64,000 nucleotides of DNA from Faecalibacterium duncaniae (GTDB lineage Bacteria; Bacillota; Clostridia; Oscillospirales; Ruminococcaceae). The notes beneath the pieces are model-generated. The model saw nothing but the letters and a program-made list of their open reading frames with translations, ran no database searches and was not told the DNA's origin. The position numbers and the translations under genes are program-made. The stretch covers positions 1,798,001 through 1,862,000 of the forward strand of contig NZ_CP048437.1 of assembly GCF_010509575.1 (NCBI RefSeq), written 5' to 3'. Positions 1-8,918 of the stretch are shown piece after piece. Each line of letters starts with the position of its first letter. Position 1 is the first letter of the stretch.

Positions 1-2381
1 CTGCATTTATGATAACTGCGACATTCAGTATTGGCTTTAGTTACTTTGAAACCTACCAAATGCAACAAATCCGCTTAATGGGAACTACCGCAGATGCCGG
101 AATCACAAATGTAACGGAAGAACAGTTGGTTGAGATTTCAAAATCAAGTCTTGTACTTGACGTAGGCATACAGCAGCGTTTAGGCAGTGTTGATACAGAA
201 CAACTGAGAAACGCAAGATTAGGTGTAGTATGGATAAATGATACAGAGTGGGAACACCACCGTCTTCCTACTATATCAGGTGTTGTAGGAAATTATCCGT
301 TAAGTAAAAGCGAAATCATGTTGCCTACATGGGTGCTTGAACAGATGGGTATTTCTGATCCACAAATAGGGATGGAAATTGTGTTGTCATACCAAATTGG
401 CGATAGCTATGATTATGTCACGGACACCTTTTTGCTGTCGGGCTACTATACGGACTACATTCCAATGCGCACAAATAATCGTGGTTATGTTTATGTTTCA
501 TCCGCTTTTAAGGATAGCTTAAATGTATCACTGGATAATAGTGTTACGGCAATGATCCGTTTTCAAGGCAATGATAATGCTGACAAAAACTGTGAAAGAT
601 TGCGGCGTGAGATTGACTTTACAGAAGGGCAAACATTTGAAATTGTACCATTAGAACAGGCAAATGGTGGAACTATTATTTTAGCTGTAATAATTTTAGC
701 AGTTTTTATATCCTTTAGCGGCTATCTGCTGATTTATAATATTCTTTATGTCTCTGTCGTAAAAGATGTGCAATTCTATGGCCGTCTTAAAACGATTGGA
801 ACGACCCAAAGGCAGATAAAGAGAATTATCTATAAGCAGGCAATCAGAATCTCTTGTATTGGTATTCCGATTGGCCTGTTACTTGGTGCGGTTGTTTCCT
901 TTGGCATTGTTCCTTACTTCCTGAATATGATGTATTCAACAAATTCTGATGTGGGAACAAAAGTATCTTTTTCGCCGTTTATTTTCATAGGAGCGGCCAT
1001 ATTTACGTTCATTACCGTTATGATTGCAAGCATGAAGCCCGCCAAAATTGCCGGAAGTGTTTCACCAATAGCAGCACTCCAATATACAGCAGCCAGCACA
1101 AAGAGCAGCGCCAGAAATTGTAGCAAAATGAAGTTGTCCAGAATGGCATGGAACAATGTCTTTCGTAATGCTAAGAGTACAACCCTTGTTTTTGCATCGC
1201 TTTTTTTCGGCCTTTCCTTGTTCCTTGTCGTCACAGGGCTATTACATGGTTTAAGCCCGGAGAATTATGTGAGCCAATGGGGAGTAAGCGATTTTGCACT
1301 CACATATAGTATCCACGAAAGAGAAGATTTAATTTCCAGCGAAATGGTTTCAGAGATTGGTCAGCTTGACGGCATTGAGAATTTGAGGTTGACCTATGCA
1401 CCTTATCCTCAAGTAGCAGCAGATGTTGTATATGACGATGCTGTATTTCACGAGTTTCTTGCGTCATTAGACGGAGTAAACGGCATTGATTTTTCTGATC
1501 CGGCAAAATTAGAAAATTATCAGCAAAACTTTTTTAGCGGGGTTTTTGGAATTGACAGTGCATATTTGGAAGAAATCAATAAAACCTTAAACTTGCCTAT
1601 TGACACGTCTGCCTTTGAACAAGGAAAGGTTGTGCTGCTGTCCAAAACAGTAGAAGGCCTTATTCAGCCAGGGCAGGAAATAACAATCCAGACGCAGAAC
1701 GGACAGCATTCCTTTATTGTAGCGAACGGTTATTTGAATGAAGGGTTTCGAGCAGGAGGAGGCAATGAGAGAGGGACGGCTCCTGATTTGTATATTAGTC
1801 AAACAGCTTTGAAAGAACTCTTTCCGCAATATAGAGTGTTCCGCGTGGCCTTTGATACGGATGGTCAACATGACGAAAGTATACTGCAAGAATTAAAGCA
1901 AATCACCGCATCACAAGCTAACATTGATATTATATCCCGATATGAACGGCGAGAAGAAATGCAGGAATATCTCATTACAGCAAAGGTTTTAGGAACAGGG
2001 TTGTCCGTGATCCTGCTGCTTGTTGGTGTCATGAACTTTGTCAATACAATGGTTGTCAATGTAAATACTCGGCGCTATGAATTAGCTGTTCTTGAAAGCA
2101 TTGGAATGACAAAGCGACAAATCAAACGAATGCTATTTATGGAAGGTTTCTATTATTGGGGTGTTTCCCTTTCCCTTGCAGTCACCATTGGAACAGCAAT
2201 CTTCATCTTGCTATATATGATTTTTAGTAAAGTGGCCTATTATGCTGTTTTCTTCTATCCATTTATCCCACTGGTGCTGGTGTCTGGACTGGTGTTGCTA
2301 ATCTGCCTTATTGTGCCTATATGGGTCTACAAAACTGACGTTAACCTTCCAGTTGTGGAGCGATTGCGGTTGACAGAGTGA
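1..2381 (+). CDS. FtsX-like ABC transporter permease, 5' end outside window
   Basis: Membrane permease of a MacB/FtsX-type ABC exporter, the kind often carried as cargo by Tn1549-like elements next to an ATPase gene and two-component genes. The first ATG is at 9, but the frame is open to the window edge and the protein begins inside the first membrane segment, so the true start and the ATPase partner lie upstream. Two FtsX units are visible: membrane segments near residues 225-245, 280-300 and 325-345 follow a long extracellular domain, and a second set near 395-415, 660-685, 715-740 and 750-775 follows a second extracellular domain. The motif around 'RLKTIGTTQRQIKRI' and its copy 'VLESIGMTKRQIKRM' are the coupling-helix sequences of the family. 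Likely role is export of, or resistance to, a peptide or lipid-active compound; the substrate cannot be told. Confidence 0.85.
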   Translation, partial: AFMITATFSIGFSYFETYQMQQIRLMGTTADAGITNVTEEQLVEISKSSLVLDVGIQQRLGSVDTEQLRNARLGVVWINDTEWEHHRLPTISGVVGNYPLSKSEIMLPTWVLEQMGISDPQIGMEIVLSYQIGDSYDYVTDTFLLSGYYTDYIPMRTNNRGYVYVSSAFKDSLNVSLDNSVTAMIRFQGNDNADKNCERLRREIDFTEGQTFEIVPLEQANGGTIILAVIILAVFISFSGYLLIYNILYVSVVKDVQFYGRLKTIGTTQRQIKRIIYKQAIRISCIGIPIGLLLGAVVSFGIVPYFLNMMYSTNSDVGTKVSFSPFIFIGAAIFTFITVMIASMKPAKIAGSVSPIAALQYTAASTKSSARNCSKMKLSRMAWNNVFRNAKSTTLVFASLFFGLSLFLVVTGLLHGLSPENYVSQWGVSDFALTYSIHEREDLISSEMVSEIGQLDGIENLRLTYAPYPQVAADVVYDDAVFHEFLASLDGVNGIDFSDPAKLENYQQNFFSGVFGIDSAYLEEINKTLNLPIDTSAFEQGKVVLLSKTVEGLIQPGQEITIQTQNGQHSFIVANGYLNEGFRAGGGNERGTAPDLYISQTALKELFPQYRVFRVAFDTDGQHDESILQELKQITASQANIDIISRYERREEMQEYLITAKVLGTGLSVILLLVGVMNFVNTMVVNVNTRRYELAVLESIGMTKRQIKRMLFMEGFYYWGVSLSLAVTIGTAIFILLYMIFSKVAYYAVFFYPFIPLVLVSGLVLLICLIVPIWVYKTDVNLPVVERLRLTE

Positions 2382-2421
2382 GTTTAATCAAATAGCAAAA
2401 CATCCTTAGATCAATCATATC

Positions 2422-2465
2422 GAAGCGGAGCAGATTTTAGCTGCTCCGCTTCTTTAGTATTTTTC
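2422..2465 (+). terminator. Rho-independent terminator after the permease gene
   Basis: Perfect 12-bp inverted repeat GAAGCGGAGCAG / CTGCTCCGCTTC with a 7-nt loop, followed by T-rich sequence, 40 bp after the permease stop codon. Confidence 0.85.
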
Positions 2466-2637
2466 AAAAAATTCTTTTGAAATGTCCGAGCTTTGTAACA
2501 ATTCAGCCTGTTTTTCTGTCGAAATCAAAGACGCCTCGGACATTTATAGTTCTTCCAAAAGTTTGATGATAATATTACCATTCATGGAAGAAGCAATCTG
2601 TTATTGCAATAATGCGAAATTGACGATAGAAAGTTTT

Positions 2638-3678
2638 TCATATCTCGGTCAGCTCAACAATTACATTACTCTGCTGATACAGCCAGTCCGTAAATTCTTT
2701 CGGGCTGGCCGTTCCTGTTTTTACAGCCTTTTTTCTCTGTAAGGCTTCTTTCTTAAAGTCGGAAAAGGAAGCCTGTATTTTTTCCAGACGGTCAGCCGGA
2801 AAGCCTGCGGTATTTTTTACCCGGTTTATTTTGTTGCGCCAGTTCTGGCATTCATTTTTATAAAGCAGGTCATAGTTATTTTCTCTTGACCTCTCGTCAA
2901 ATTCCCGCTTGTTTTGAAGCGCCTGTGCTTTTCGGCACTTGTCGCTGCACAGCTCATACCGCTGGCTCTTTGCCAGAAAATATTTTCCACAGACCTTGCA
3001 CCGCCGGAAGCAAAGCCCCCAGTCATTCAGCCTGTTCAGATAATAGGTAATCAACGGGTAGAGGGACGCATAGGCAGACACACATTCTTCTGTGCGCCGG
3101 TTGTCCGGGAACCAGAGGTCAAGCCGGGTATCTTCTGACGGTGCGCCTTTGAAATAAAGGCTGCCAGCTTGAAATTGTTTCGGTTTTCCTGTCTCCCTGT
3201 CAAAGCTCATGGTTTCGTTTTGGAATACCCCGGTCAGTCTGCTCATTTTATCCATGAAGCGGTCACAGGCAGCGTTACGGTCACGGGGTTCTCTGGCAAG
3301 CAGATAGCTGTTCCAGATACGGAACGCCACATACATTTTCAGAGGGTCGTTGCTAAGATATTTCTCCCAAAGAAATTCGCTTGCCGCCTGCTCCAGCTCC
3401 GGCTGTTTCCATCGGTTGGAGTGGAGAGCTTGCCGCAGCGGAGAAAGCCCGTATAAGTTCCAGTCTCTGTCCGTGTCACGCTCAAAGTTTATCAAAAAAG
3501 TTCCCAGTGGGCGTGTCATATCACAAAGCACCTCTGCGTTTTGGCTCCCGTTCAGACGGAAGCGGATCTGCTGTTCTTCCCCAATCAAAATCCGCTCTTT
3601 CATTTTCTTCCTGTCCAGCGTCAGGACAAACAAAATCCTCTCAAAACATGGCTCATGCCGTATAAACTGATTCTCCAT
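2638..3678 (-). CDS. DUF6076 domain protein
   Basis: Protein of unknown function that is common in Tn1549/Tn4451-type elements of gut Firmicutes; I recognise it from the central CxxC zinc-binding stretch 'CKVCGKYFLAKSQRYELC' and the following Arg/Lys/Gln-rich helix (residues ~220-285 of this form). The zinc-ribbon-like segment suggests nucleic-acid binding, but this is inference. The ATG at 3678 is preceded by GGGG and AGGG purine tracts; an in-frame ATG at 3738 has no ribosome binding site and would add 20 residues. It is transcribed against the rest of the element and converges on the permease gene. Confidence 0.75.
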   Translation of the reverse strand: MENQFIRHEPCFERILFVLTLDRKKMKERILIGEEQQIRFRLNGSQNAEVLCDMTRPLGTFLINFERDTDRDWNLYGLSPLRQALHSNRWKQPELEQAASEFLWEKYLSNDPLKMYVAFRIWNSYLLAREPRDRNAACDRFMDKMSRLTGVFQNETMSFDRETGKPKQFQAGSLYFKGAPSEDTRLDLWFPDNRRTEECVSAYASLYPLITYYLNRLNDWGLCFRRCKVCGKYFLAKSQRYELCSDKCRKAQALQNKREFDERSRENNYDLLYKNECQNWRNKINRVKNTAGFPADRLEKIQASFSDFKKEALQRKKAVKTGTASPKEFTDWLYQQSNVIVELTEI

Positions 3679-3980
3679 CCCTATCCCCTGCCTTTGTTTA
3701 TGGTAATTATATAATTCAGTTATATCCGTTACACTCATGGTATCGCAGAATCATTGTTTTGTCAAGGATAGTACGCTATGATGATTGCGGTTGGTAATTT
3801 CGTACCGCACAGTACCTTGACAAGTGAATGACCGTCCAAAAGGGATATGACCGGCAGGAGAAGTGACGCATTCGGCGCACCAATGCAGGGAAACACCGCA
3901 GGAATGGGGCAGGAAAACGGCTTTTGGGGAGAACGGCAACAGGAAGCATTTTAACCTATTTGATTTATGGGAGGAACAGA

Positions 3981-4205
3981 ATGAACGATAAAAAGAGATT
4001 GAACAGCTACGAGGATTTACCGCTGGTTCTGGATGTGGCGGACATTCAGCGGATTATGGGAATTTCAAGAGCGAGCGCCTATGAGCTGGTACACACACCC
4101 GGCTTTCCAGCGTTCCGCAGGGGCAGACTTATCAAGGTCAGCAAAATTGCTTTCTTTGAATGGATGGCAAAAGGCTCCGAAACCGTACCGGGAAGCGACA
4201 AATAA
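3981..4205 (+). CDS. Excisionase-like helix-turn-helix protein
   Basis: A 74-residue DNA-binding protein of the excisionase/MerR-like winged HTH type. The core reads as 'DVADIQRIMGISRASAYEL' followed by 'FPAFRRGRLIKVSKIAFFEWM', the usual pattern of helix-turn-helix plus wing in Xis-like and DUF-HTH_17 proteins. The start ATG is 4 nt after GGGAGGAACA. An in-frame upstream ATG at 3924 lacks a ribosome binding site. In this class of element such proteins control excision or transcription of transfer genes; here its partner would be the serine recombinase at the right end. Confidence 0.8.
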   Translation: MNDKKRLNSYEDLPLVLDVADIQRIMGISRASAYELVHTPGFPAFRRGRLIKVSKIAFFEWMAKGSETVPGSDK

Positions 4206-4352
4206 GCGTGAGGTATCATTCCCTGACTTGCAATACTGCCGCACTTTCCAAAGGGGCATACAGAGGGAAAAAAACTTAAAAATGATACCGAGACGCTACA
4301 TCAAAACAGCCTATCTGCGTACATCAGATAGAAACGGAGAAAGGAGCCGGTT

Positions 4353-4556
4353 ATGGCAAGAATGAGTAACAAGCGGCGGTTGGAATGGTCTTTCTTCTTA
4401 AATGACCGCAGCCGTATCACTTACAACGAACTGTGCCGGAAATGCCAGCACGAATGTAAACAGAGCTTCCGGGCGGTTGTGGTTGACTGCCCGAAGTATC
4501 TTTCCAAGCGTTCCAAGAAAAAGGACAAGACTGCCGGAAACGGCAAAATCCCTTAG
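4353..4556 (+). CDS. Small Cys- and Lys-rich element protein, unknown function
   Basis: A 67-residue basic protein with Cys-x2-Cys-x3-His-x3-Cys spacing ('CRKCQHECKQSF') in the middle and a Lys-rich tail, so it may bind zinc or nucleic acid. The ATG follows GAAAGGAGCC at a good distance. I recognise similar small genes between the Xis-like gene and the mobilization genes in related elements but know no function. The 147 bp between it and the HTH gene hold no other gene that I can support. Confidence 0.6.
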   Translation: MARMSNKRRLEWSFFLNDRSRITYNELCRKCQHECKQSFRAVVVDCPKYLSKRSKKKDKTAGNGKIP

Positions 4557-4561
4557 GAACT

Positions 4562-4842
4562 AAGGGCGCACTTCTATACATAGTCTAAAGACCATGTATC
4601 GTGCGTCCTGCGGAGCTTACCTCTGCCGCTGATAAAATCAGCAATCCGAGGTCTGCGTTCGCTTCGCTCCGACAAGGTGGCTACACCCCCTTGCGCCGCT
4701 AAAGCGGCTATCCCCTGTGTACCCGCCGCAAAGAGAAATCCGCTCTGCGGTTTTCCCTTTTCATCGGGTTTTATAGAAGCACTGACACACGGACTGTCTG
4801 CGGATGGTCTTTCTTTATCTTATCAGCAAAGGATGTGAGAAC
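4562..4842. other. Non-coding interval, candidate oriT
   Basis: This 280-bp gap lies between the small basic protein and the mobilization genes and holds no ORF worth calling. It contains an imperfect inverted repeat (GCGCAC..TATACAT at 4566-4581 against ATGTAT.GTGCGT at 4594-4606) and a second small palindrome CCGCTAAAGCGG next to a C-run at 4686-4707. Position directly upstream of the relaxase operon and the nested repeats fit an origin of transfer for a MobQ-type relaxase. The nick site is not identified. Confidence 0.4.
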
Positions 4843-5160
4843 ATGGAAAAATCTTTGGAACAGTTGAAGCAGGAATATGAAAAAACCACTGTCCTGCTGG
4901 AACAGGAAAAACGGAAAATGCAGCGTTTGAAAAACCGGCAGGCGTATCTGGAAAGCGGTTCCCGGAAACAGAGGACGCACCGGCTGATTACCCGTGGGGC
5001 AGCTATTGAGAGCATTGCACCACAGACAAAGGAGCTATCCGAAGCGGAATTTTATTCCCTCATGGAAAGCATTTTGAATCTGCCGCAGGCGGAGCATTTC
5101 ATCCGGTCTGCCACAGAGAACCACGCCCGTATTTCCGGGCAGGAGAAAGGCGGTGACTAA
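4843..5160 (+). CDS. DUF3847 mobilization-region protein
   Basis: A 105-residue protein with an N-terminal coiled coil (roughly residues 3-35, Glu/Lys/Gln-rich) followed by the conserved block 'RTHRLITRGAAIESI', which is typical of DUF3847 proteins found immediately upstream of MobA/MobL relaxases. By position and shape it may be an accessory relaxosome protein similar to MobC, but that is inference. The ATG at 4843 follows AAAGGATGTGAG. The stop codon lies 2 nt before the proposed start of the relaxase, so the two are probably translationally coupled. Confidence 0.75.
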   Translation: MEKSLEQLKQEYEKTTVLLEQEKRKMQRLKNRQAYLESGSRKQRTHRLITRGAAIESIAPQTKELSEAEFYSLMESILNLPQAEHFIRSATENHARISGQEKGGD

Positions 5161-5162
5161 GG

Positions 5163-6635
5163 ATAGCACTTTATCATTTTTCAATCGCACAGATCAAGCG
5201 CAGCGCCGGTCAGAGCGCCATTGCCAGCGCAGCCTATCGAGCCGGGGAGCGTCTTTACAGCAGCTACTATGGAGAAGTCAGCGACTACACCAAAAAGGGC
5301 GGCGTGATCGCTTCGGAAATCATGCTGCCGCCCCATGCGCCGGAAATATATCTTGACCGGGCGACCCTCTGGAATGCTGTGGAGAACTGCGAGAAACATC
5401 CAAAAGCACAGCTTGCCTATTCCTTTGATATTGCCATGCAGAATGAATTGACGCTGGAAGAAAACATGGAGCTGGCGAGGAAGTTCGTACAGGAGCAGTT
5501 TGTGACAAAAGGCATGATTGCCGACCTTGCTTTTCACAGCCCGGAGAAAGAGGACGGCGGCATCCCTAACCCGCATTTTCATGTGATGACAACCATGCGC
5601 CCTTTGAACCCGGATGGCACATGGGGACAAAAACAGCGTCGGGAATATCTTCTTGATGAAGATGGAAACCGAATCCGGGATAAAAACGGCGATTATATGT
5701 TTAACGCTGTCCATACAACAGACTGGCATGAGCCGGAAACGCTGGAACACTGGCGGGAGCAGTGGGCGGCTGCCGTTAATACAAAATTTGAGGAAAAAGG
5801 GCTGGATGTGCGTATCGACCACCGTTCCTATGTGCGGCAGGGGCTTGACCTGATACCTACTGTCCACGAGGGAGCTAATGTCCGGCAGATGGAAGCAAAG
5901 GGCATCCGCACCGAGAAAGGGGAACTGAACCGCTGGATTAAAGCCACCAACCGGCTCATGCAGGATGTGAGGAAGAAGATCAAAGCCCTGTTTGTCTGGA
6001 TGGCAGAGGTAAAAGAAGAACTTTCCAAACCGCAGACACCGAGCCTTGCCGACCTGTTGATCGCTTATTACAACCAGCGCAACGCAGGGGCATGGAGCAA
6101 TAAAGCCAGAACCGGAAACTTAAAGCAGTTTGCCGAAGCCGTCAATTATCTGACGGAAAACAAGCTGCTCACATTAGAGGATTTGCAGGAGCGTCTTTCC
6201 TCTGTCAACGAAGAATTTGAAGCGTTAAGCGACTCCATGAAAAAGAAATCTGCCCGGATAAAGGAATTGCAGGAATTGATACGGGAGGGCGAGAATTACC
6301 AGCGGCTAAAACCTGTTCATACGGAATTGAACAATATCAAGTTTAAGAAACAGAGGGAGAAATTTGAAACATCCCACGATGCGGAGTTACGGCTGTTTTA
6401 TGCCGCCCGCCGTATTTTGAAAGAAAAACTGGACGGAAAACCCATTGCCCTGAAAGCATGGAAACAGGAATACGCACAGTTAAAAACAGAGTATGCCGAA
6501 CTGTCTCCGCAGCACAAGCCACTCCGGGAGGAAGTCATACGGCTACGGCAGGTGCAGAACGCCGTAGATACCGCACTGCGCCGGAGGGAGCAGCCACAGG
6601 CAGTACAGAGAAAGAAACATGAGATGGAGCTATGA
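5163..6635 (+). CDS. mobA: MobA/MobL-family relaxase with non-standard ATA start
   Basis: MobQ-type relaxase that nicks oriT and stays bound to the 5' end during transfer. The first ATG in frame (5304) would drop the catalytic part. Upstream of it, in the same frame, the sequence reads 'ALYHFSIAQIKRSAGQSA' and 'IASAAYRAGERL', which is the standard family N-terminus. If ATA at 5163 is counted as residue 1, the catalytic tyrosine falls at 25, as in MobA of R1162. The metal-binding His pair is in 'NPHFHVM' (His138, His140). The C-terminal third (from about residue 290) is coiled coil. The only other frame entry is a GTG at 5153 in a different frame. About 490 residues. The start looks like a mutated ATG, so the gene may be weakly expressed or need frameshifting. 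Confidence 0.85.
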   Translation: MALYHFSIAQIKRSAGQSAIASAAYRAGERLYSSYYGEVSDYTKKGGVIASEIMLPPHAPEIYLDRATLWNAVENCEKHPKAQLAYSFDIAMQNELTLEENMELARKFVQEQFVTKGMIADLAFHSPEKEDGGIPNPHFHVMTTMRPLNPDGTWGQKQRREYLLDEDGNRIRDKNGDYMFNAVHTTDWHEPETLEHWREQWAAAVNTKFEEKGLDVRIDHRSYVRQGLDLIPTVHEGANVRQMEAKGIRTEKGELNRWIKATNRLMQDVRKKIKALFVWMAEVKEELSKPQTPSLADLLIAYYNQRNAGAWSNKARTGNLKQFAEAVNYLTENKLLTLEDLQERLSSVNEEFEALSDSMKKKSARIKELQELIREGENYQRLKPVHTELNNIKFKKQREKFETSHDAELRLFYAARRILKEKLDGKPIALKAWKQEYAQLKTEYAELSPQHKPLREEVIRLRQVQNAVDTALRRREQPQAVQRKKHEMEL

Positions 6636-6682
6636 TATAACCGGCAGCTTTACCGCTACCAGTATTTTTATGGAGGGAGCAT

Positions 6683-7423
6683 TTGAATGTATTTGAAGCG
6701 GTGAAACAGTCTGTTACCACCCGGCAGGCTGCTTCATTCTATGGAATCCGGGTGGGGAGAAACGGCATGGTCTGCTGTCCATTCCACAATGACCGCACGC
6801 CCAGCATGAAAGTGGACAGCCGCTTTTACTGCTTCGGCTGCGGGGCTTCCGGGGATGTGATCGACTTGGCCGCTTTGCTGCATGGATTGGGGAAACGGGA
6901 AGCTGCGGTCAGGCTTGCGGAGGACTTCGGCGTTTCCTATGAGAAATCCGGCAATGCGCCGCCAGATAGGAAGCGTCACAACAGGTCACAGCCCCGACAA
7001 AAATCAGCGGAGCAGAGATTTCAGGAAACGGAACGGTATTGTTTCCGGGTGCTATGCGATTATCTGCGCCTGCTGGAGCATTGGAAAACAGCACACGCCC
7101 CACAGCCGCAGGATGCCATCTGGCATCCTCTTTTTGTGGAAGCGTTGCAGAGGATAAGCTACACAGAATACCTTTTGGATATTTTGTTATACGGAGAAAT
7201 AGAAGAAAAAGCGGCATTGATCGCCGCACAGGGAAAGGAGGTGTTGCGGCTTGAACTGCGAATTTCAGAGCTTGCCGCCGGAAACGCAGGAAGCGGTCAA
7301 AAGGACGATGGACACAATGGAACCGGCGCAGACACCGGCAGAAATCCGGGAAACATTAGAGGGGACGCAGAAAGGCGGCGTGAAGAACAGCATCCGAAAC
7401 TGCCTGACGGTGTTCCAGCGTGA
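6683..7423 (+). CDS. CHC2 zinc-finger primase-like protein
   Basis: Starts at TTG with GGAGGGAGC just upstream. The first 85 residues are a DnaG-type CHC2 zinc finger: 'CCPFHNDRTPSMKV' and 'YCFGCGASGDVIDLAALLHG' supply the Cys-His-Cys-Cys ligands. No TOPRIM catalytic domain follows; instead there is a linker, a helical part (residues ~115-185) and a Gly/Asp/Arg-rich tail. It therefore probably binds DNA at the element's replication origin and works with the VapE-like helicase encoded next. The last 173 nt overlap the start of that gene in another frame. Such truncated primase genes are common in Tn4451/Tn1549-like elements. Confidence 0.8.
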   Translation: MNVFEAVKQSVTTRQAASFYGIRVGRNGMVCCPFHNDRTPSMKVDSRFYCFGCGASGDVIDLAALLHGLGKREAAVRLAEDFGVSYEKSGNAPPDRKRHNRSQPRQKSAEQRFQETERYCFRVLCDYLRLLEHWKTAHAPQPQDAIWHPLFVEALQRISYTEYLLDILLYGEIEEKAALIAAQGKEVLRLELRISELAAGNAGSGQKDDGHNGTGADTGRNPGNIRGDAERRREEQHPKLPDGVPA

Positions 7424-8648
7424 CCCTCTGTTTCGCGGGGCGCTGCGCCTGAACCTTTTGACGGAGCAGATTGACATTGTGAAGCCGCTGGGCTGGGAGC
7501 GCACCAGTACCACGCTGACCGACATGGACATGAACTACCTGCTTTTGTATCTGGAAGAAAATTACGGGCTTACCAGCGAGAAAAAGGTGCAGAGCGCCAT
7601 CAAGATTGTTGCCAATGAAAACCGCTACCATCCAGTCAGGGATTACCTGAACAGCCTGCAATGGGACGGCACAGAGCGCATCCGTTACGCCCTGCATCAC
7701 TTTCTGGGAGCCGATACGGACGAATACACCTATGAAGCCTTGAAACTGTTCCTGATGGGAGCCATCCGGCGGGTATTCAGACCGGGGAGCAAGTTTGAGG
7801 TCATGCTCTGTCTGGTTGGTGGTCAGGGAGCCGGGAAATCTACCTTTTTCCGGCTGCTGGCAGGCAGGGACGAATGGTTTTCAGACGATTTGAAAAAGCT
7901 GGACGATGAAAATGTGTACCGCAAGCTGCAAGGGCATTGGATTATCGAGATGTCGGAGATGATTGCCACAGCCAACGCCAAGAGTATTGAGGAAATCAAG
8001 TCATTCTTAAGCCGCCAGAAAGAAACCTACAAAGTGCCGTATGAGACACATCCGGCAGACCGGCTGCGGCAATGTGTATTTGGAGGGACGACCAACCGGC
8101 AGGACTTTTTGCCCCGTGACCGCACCGGCAACCGGCGCTTTCTCCCCGTGACGGTGTACCCGGAACGGGCGGAGGTTCACATACTGGACGATGAAGCGGC
8201 GGCGAGGGCGTATATCGAACAGATGTGGGCGGAAGCCATGACGGTTTATCGCAGTGGGAAGTATAAGCTGTCATTCAGCATGGAAATGAACCGATACCTG
8301 AACGCCCACCAGCAGGACTTTATGCAGGAAGACACACAGGCCGGCATGATCTACGCCTATTTGGAGGACTACACCGGCGACAGGGTATGTTCCAAGCAGC
8401 TTTATGAGGAAGCGCTGGGGAACTTAAATTCCCCGGCAGACTGGGAGACACGGGCAATCTGCGAGATTATGAATACCGGCATTGCGGGCGGCATCATACA
8501 GGGCTGGGTAGCCTACAAAAGCCCGAAGCGGTATAAGAAATACGGTTCTCAAAAAGGCTGGGAGCGTGTCAACCAAGCTCCGCCGGAGGGGGACGGTTTT
8601 CAGGAAATCACGGAAGAAGAAGCCCGGCAAATGGAACTTCCATTCTGA
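7251..8648 (+). CDS. VapE-like P-loop replication helicase
   Basis: Virulence-associated protein E family, a superfamily 3-like ATPase that often replaces phage or element replicative helicases. Visible features are the pre-ATPase segment 'RYHPVRDYLNSLQWDG', Walker A 'GGQGAGKSTFFRLLAG' (about residues 190-205), a Walker B-like 'HWIIEMSEM', and the arginine-finger region 'GGTTNRQDFLPRDRTGNRRF'. A TTG at 7251 with AGGAGG 9 nt upstream is the best start; the next ATG options (7308, 7323) would still keep the ATPase. It likely drives rolling-circle or theta replication of the excised element together with the CHC2 protein and the iterons just downstream. Confidence 0.8.
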   Translation: MNCEFQSLPPETQEAVKRTMDTMEPAQTPAEIRETLEGTQKGGVKNSIRNCLTVFQRDPLFRGALRLNLLTEQIDIVKPLGWERTSTTLTDMDMNYLLLYLEENYGLTSEKKVQSAIKIVANENRYHPVRDYLNSLQWDGTERIRYALHHFLGADTDEYTYEALKLFLMGAIRRVFRPGSKFEVMLCLVGGQGAGKSTFFRLLAGRDEWFSDDLKKLDDENVYRKLQGHWIIEMSEMIATANAKSIEEIKSFLSRQKETYKVPYETHPADRLRQCVFGGTTNRQDFLPRDRTGNRRFLPVTVYPERAEVHILDDEAAARAYIEQMWAEAMTVYRSGKYKLSFSMEMNRYLNAHQQDFMQEDTQAGMIYAYLEDYTGDRVCSKQLYEEALGNLNSPADWETRAICEIMNTGIAGGIIQGWVAYKSPKRYKKYGSQKGWERVNQAPPEGDGFQEITEEEARQMELPF

Positions 8649-8657
8649 AAAGCCACC

Positions 8658-8842
8658 GGTTGACAGTTTGGTTGACGCTTTGGTTGACAGCCGGTTGACG
8701 GGGAAAAGCCTGATATTTGGGGCATTTCTCTCCTTTGTCAACCATGTCAACCAAGAAATCAAAGAAAAAGTAAAAAGTAATAATAGAGCGCCTATGGATT
8801 GTTTTCAAAGTCTTTTCTGCCGGTTGACACGGTTTGGTTGAC
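8658..8842. repeat. Eight GGTTGAC iterons, candidate replication origin
   Basis: GGTTGAC occurs directly at 8658, 8670, 8682 and 8693 (period 11-12 bp), inverted as GTCAACC at 8737 and 8746, and directly again at 8822 and 8836. The regular helical-turn spacing and the position right after the primase and helicase genes suggest an iteron origin or a regulatory binding array. The 270-bp gap holds no other gene I can support. Confidence 0.55.
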
Positions 8843-8918
8843 ACGGAGACAGTCTGCGGCTGTACACCTGTCTGACATTCCCTTGTCGGGCATATTTCAT
8901 TTATGGAGGTAACTGCCT

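Noticed and set aside
2482..2742. 86-residue frame between the permease and DUF6076
   Set aside because: Overlaps the end of the DUF6076 gene and has no ribosome binding site or known pattern.
8658..8842. CRISPR array
   Set aside because: The repeated unit is only 7 bp with 4-5 bp between copies and some copies are inverted; no repeat-spacer pattern is seen here or elsewhere in the window.
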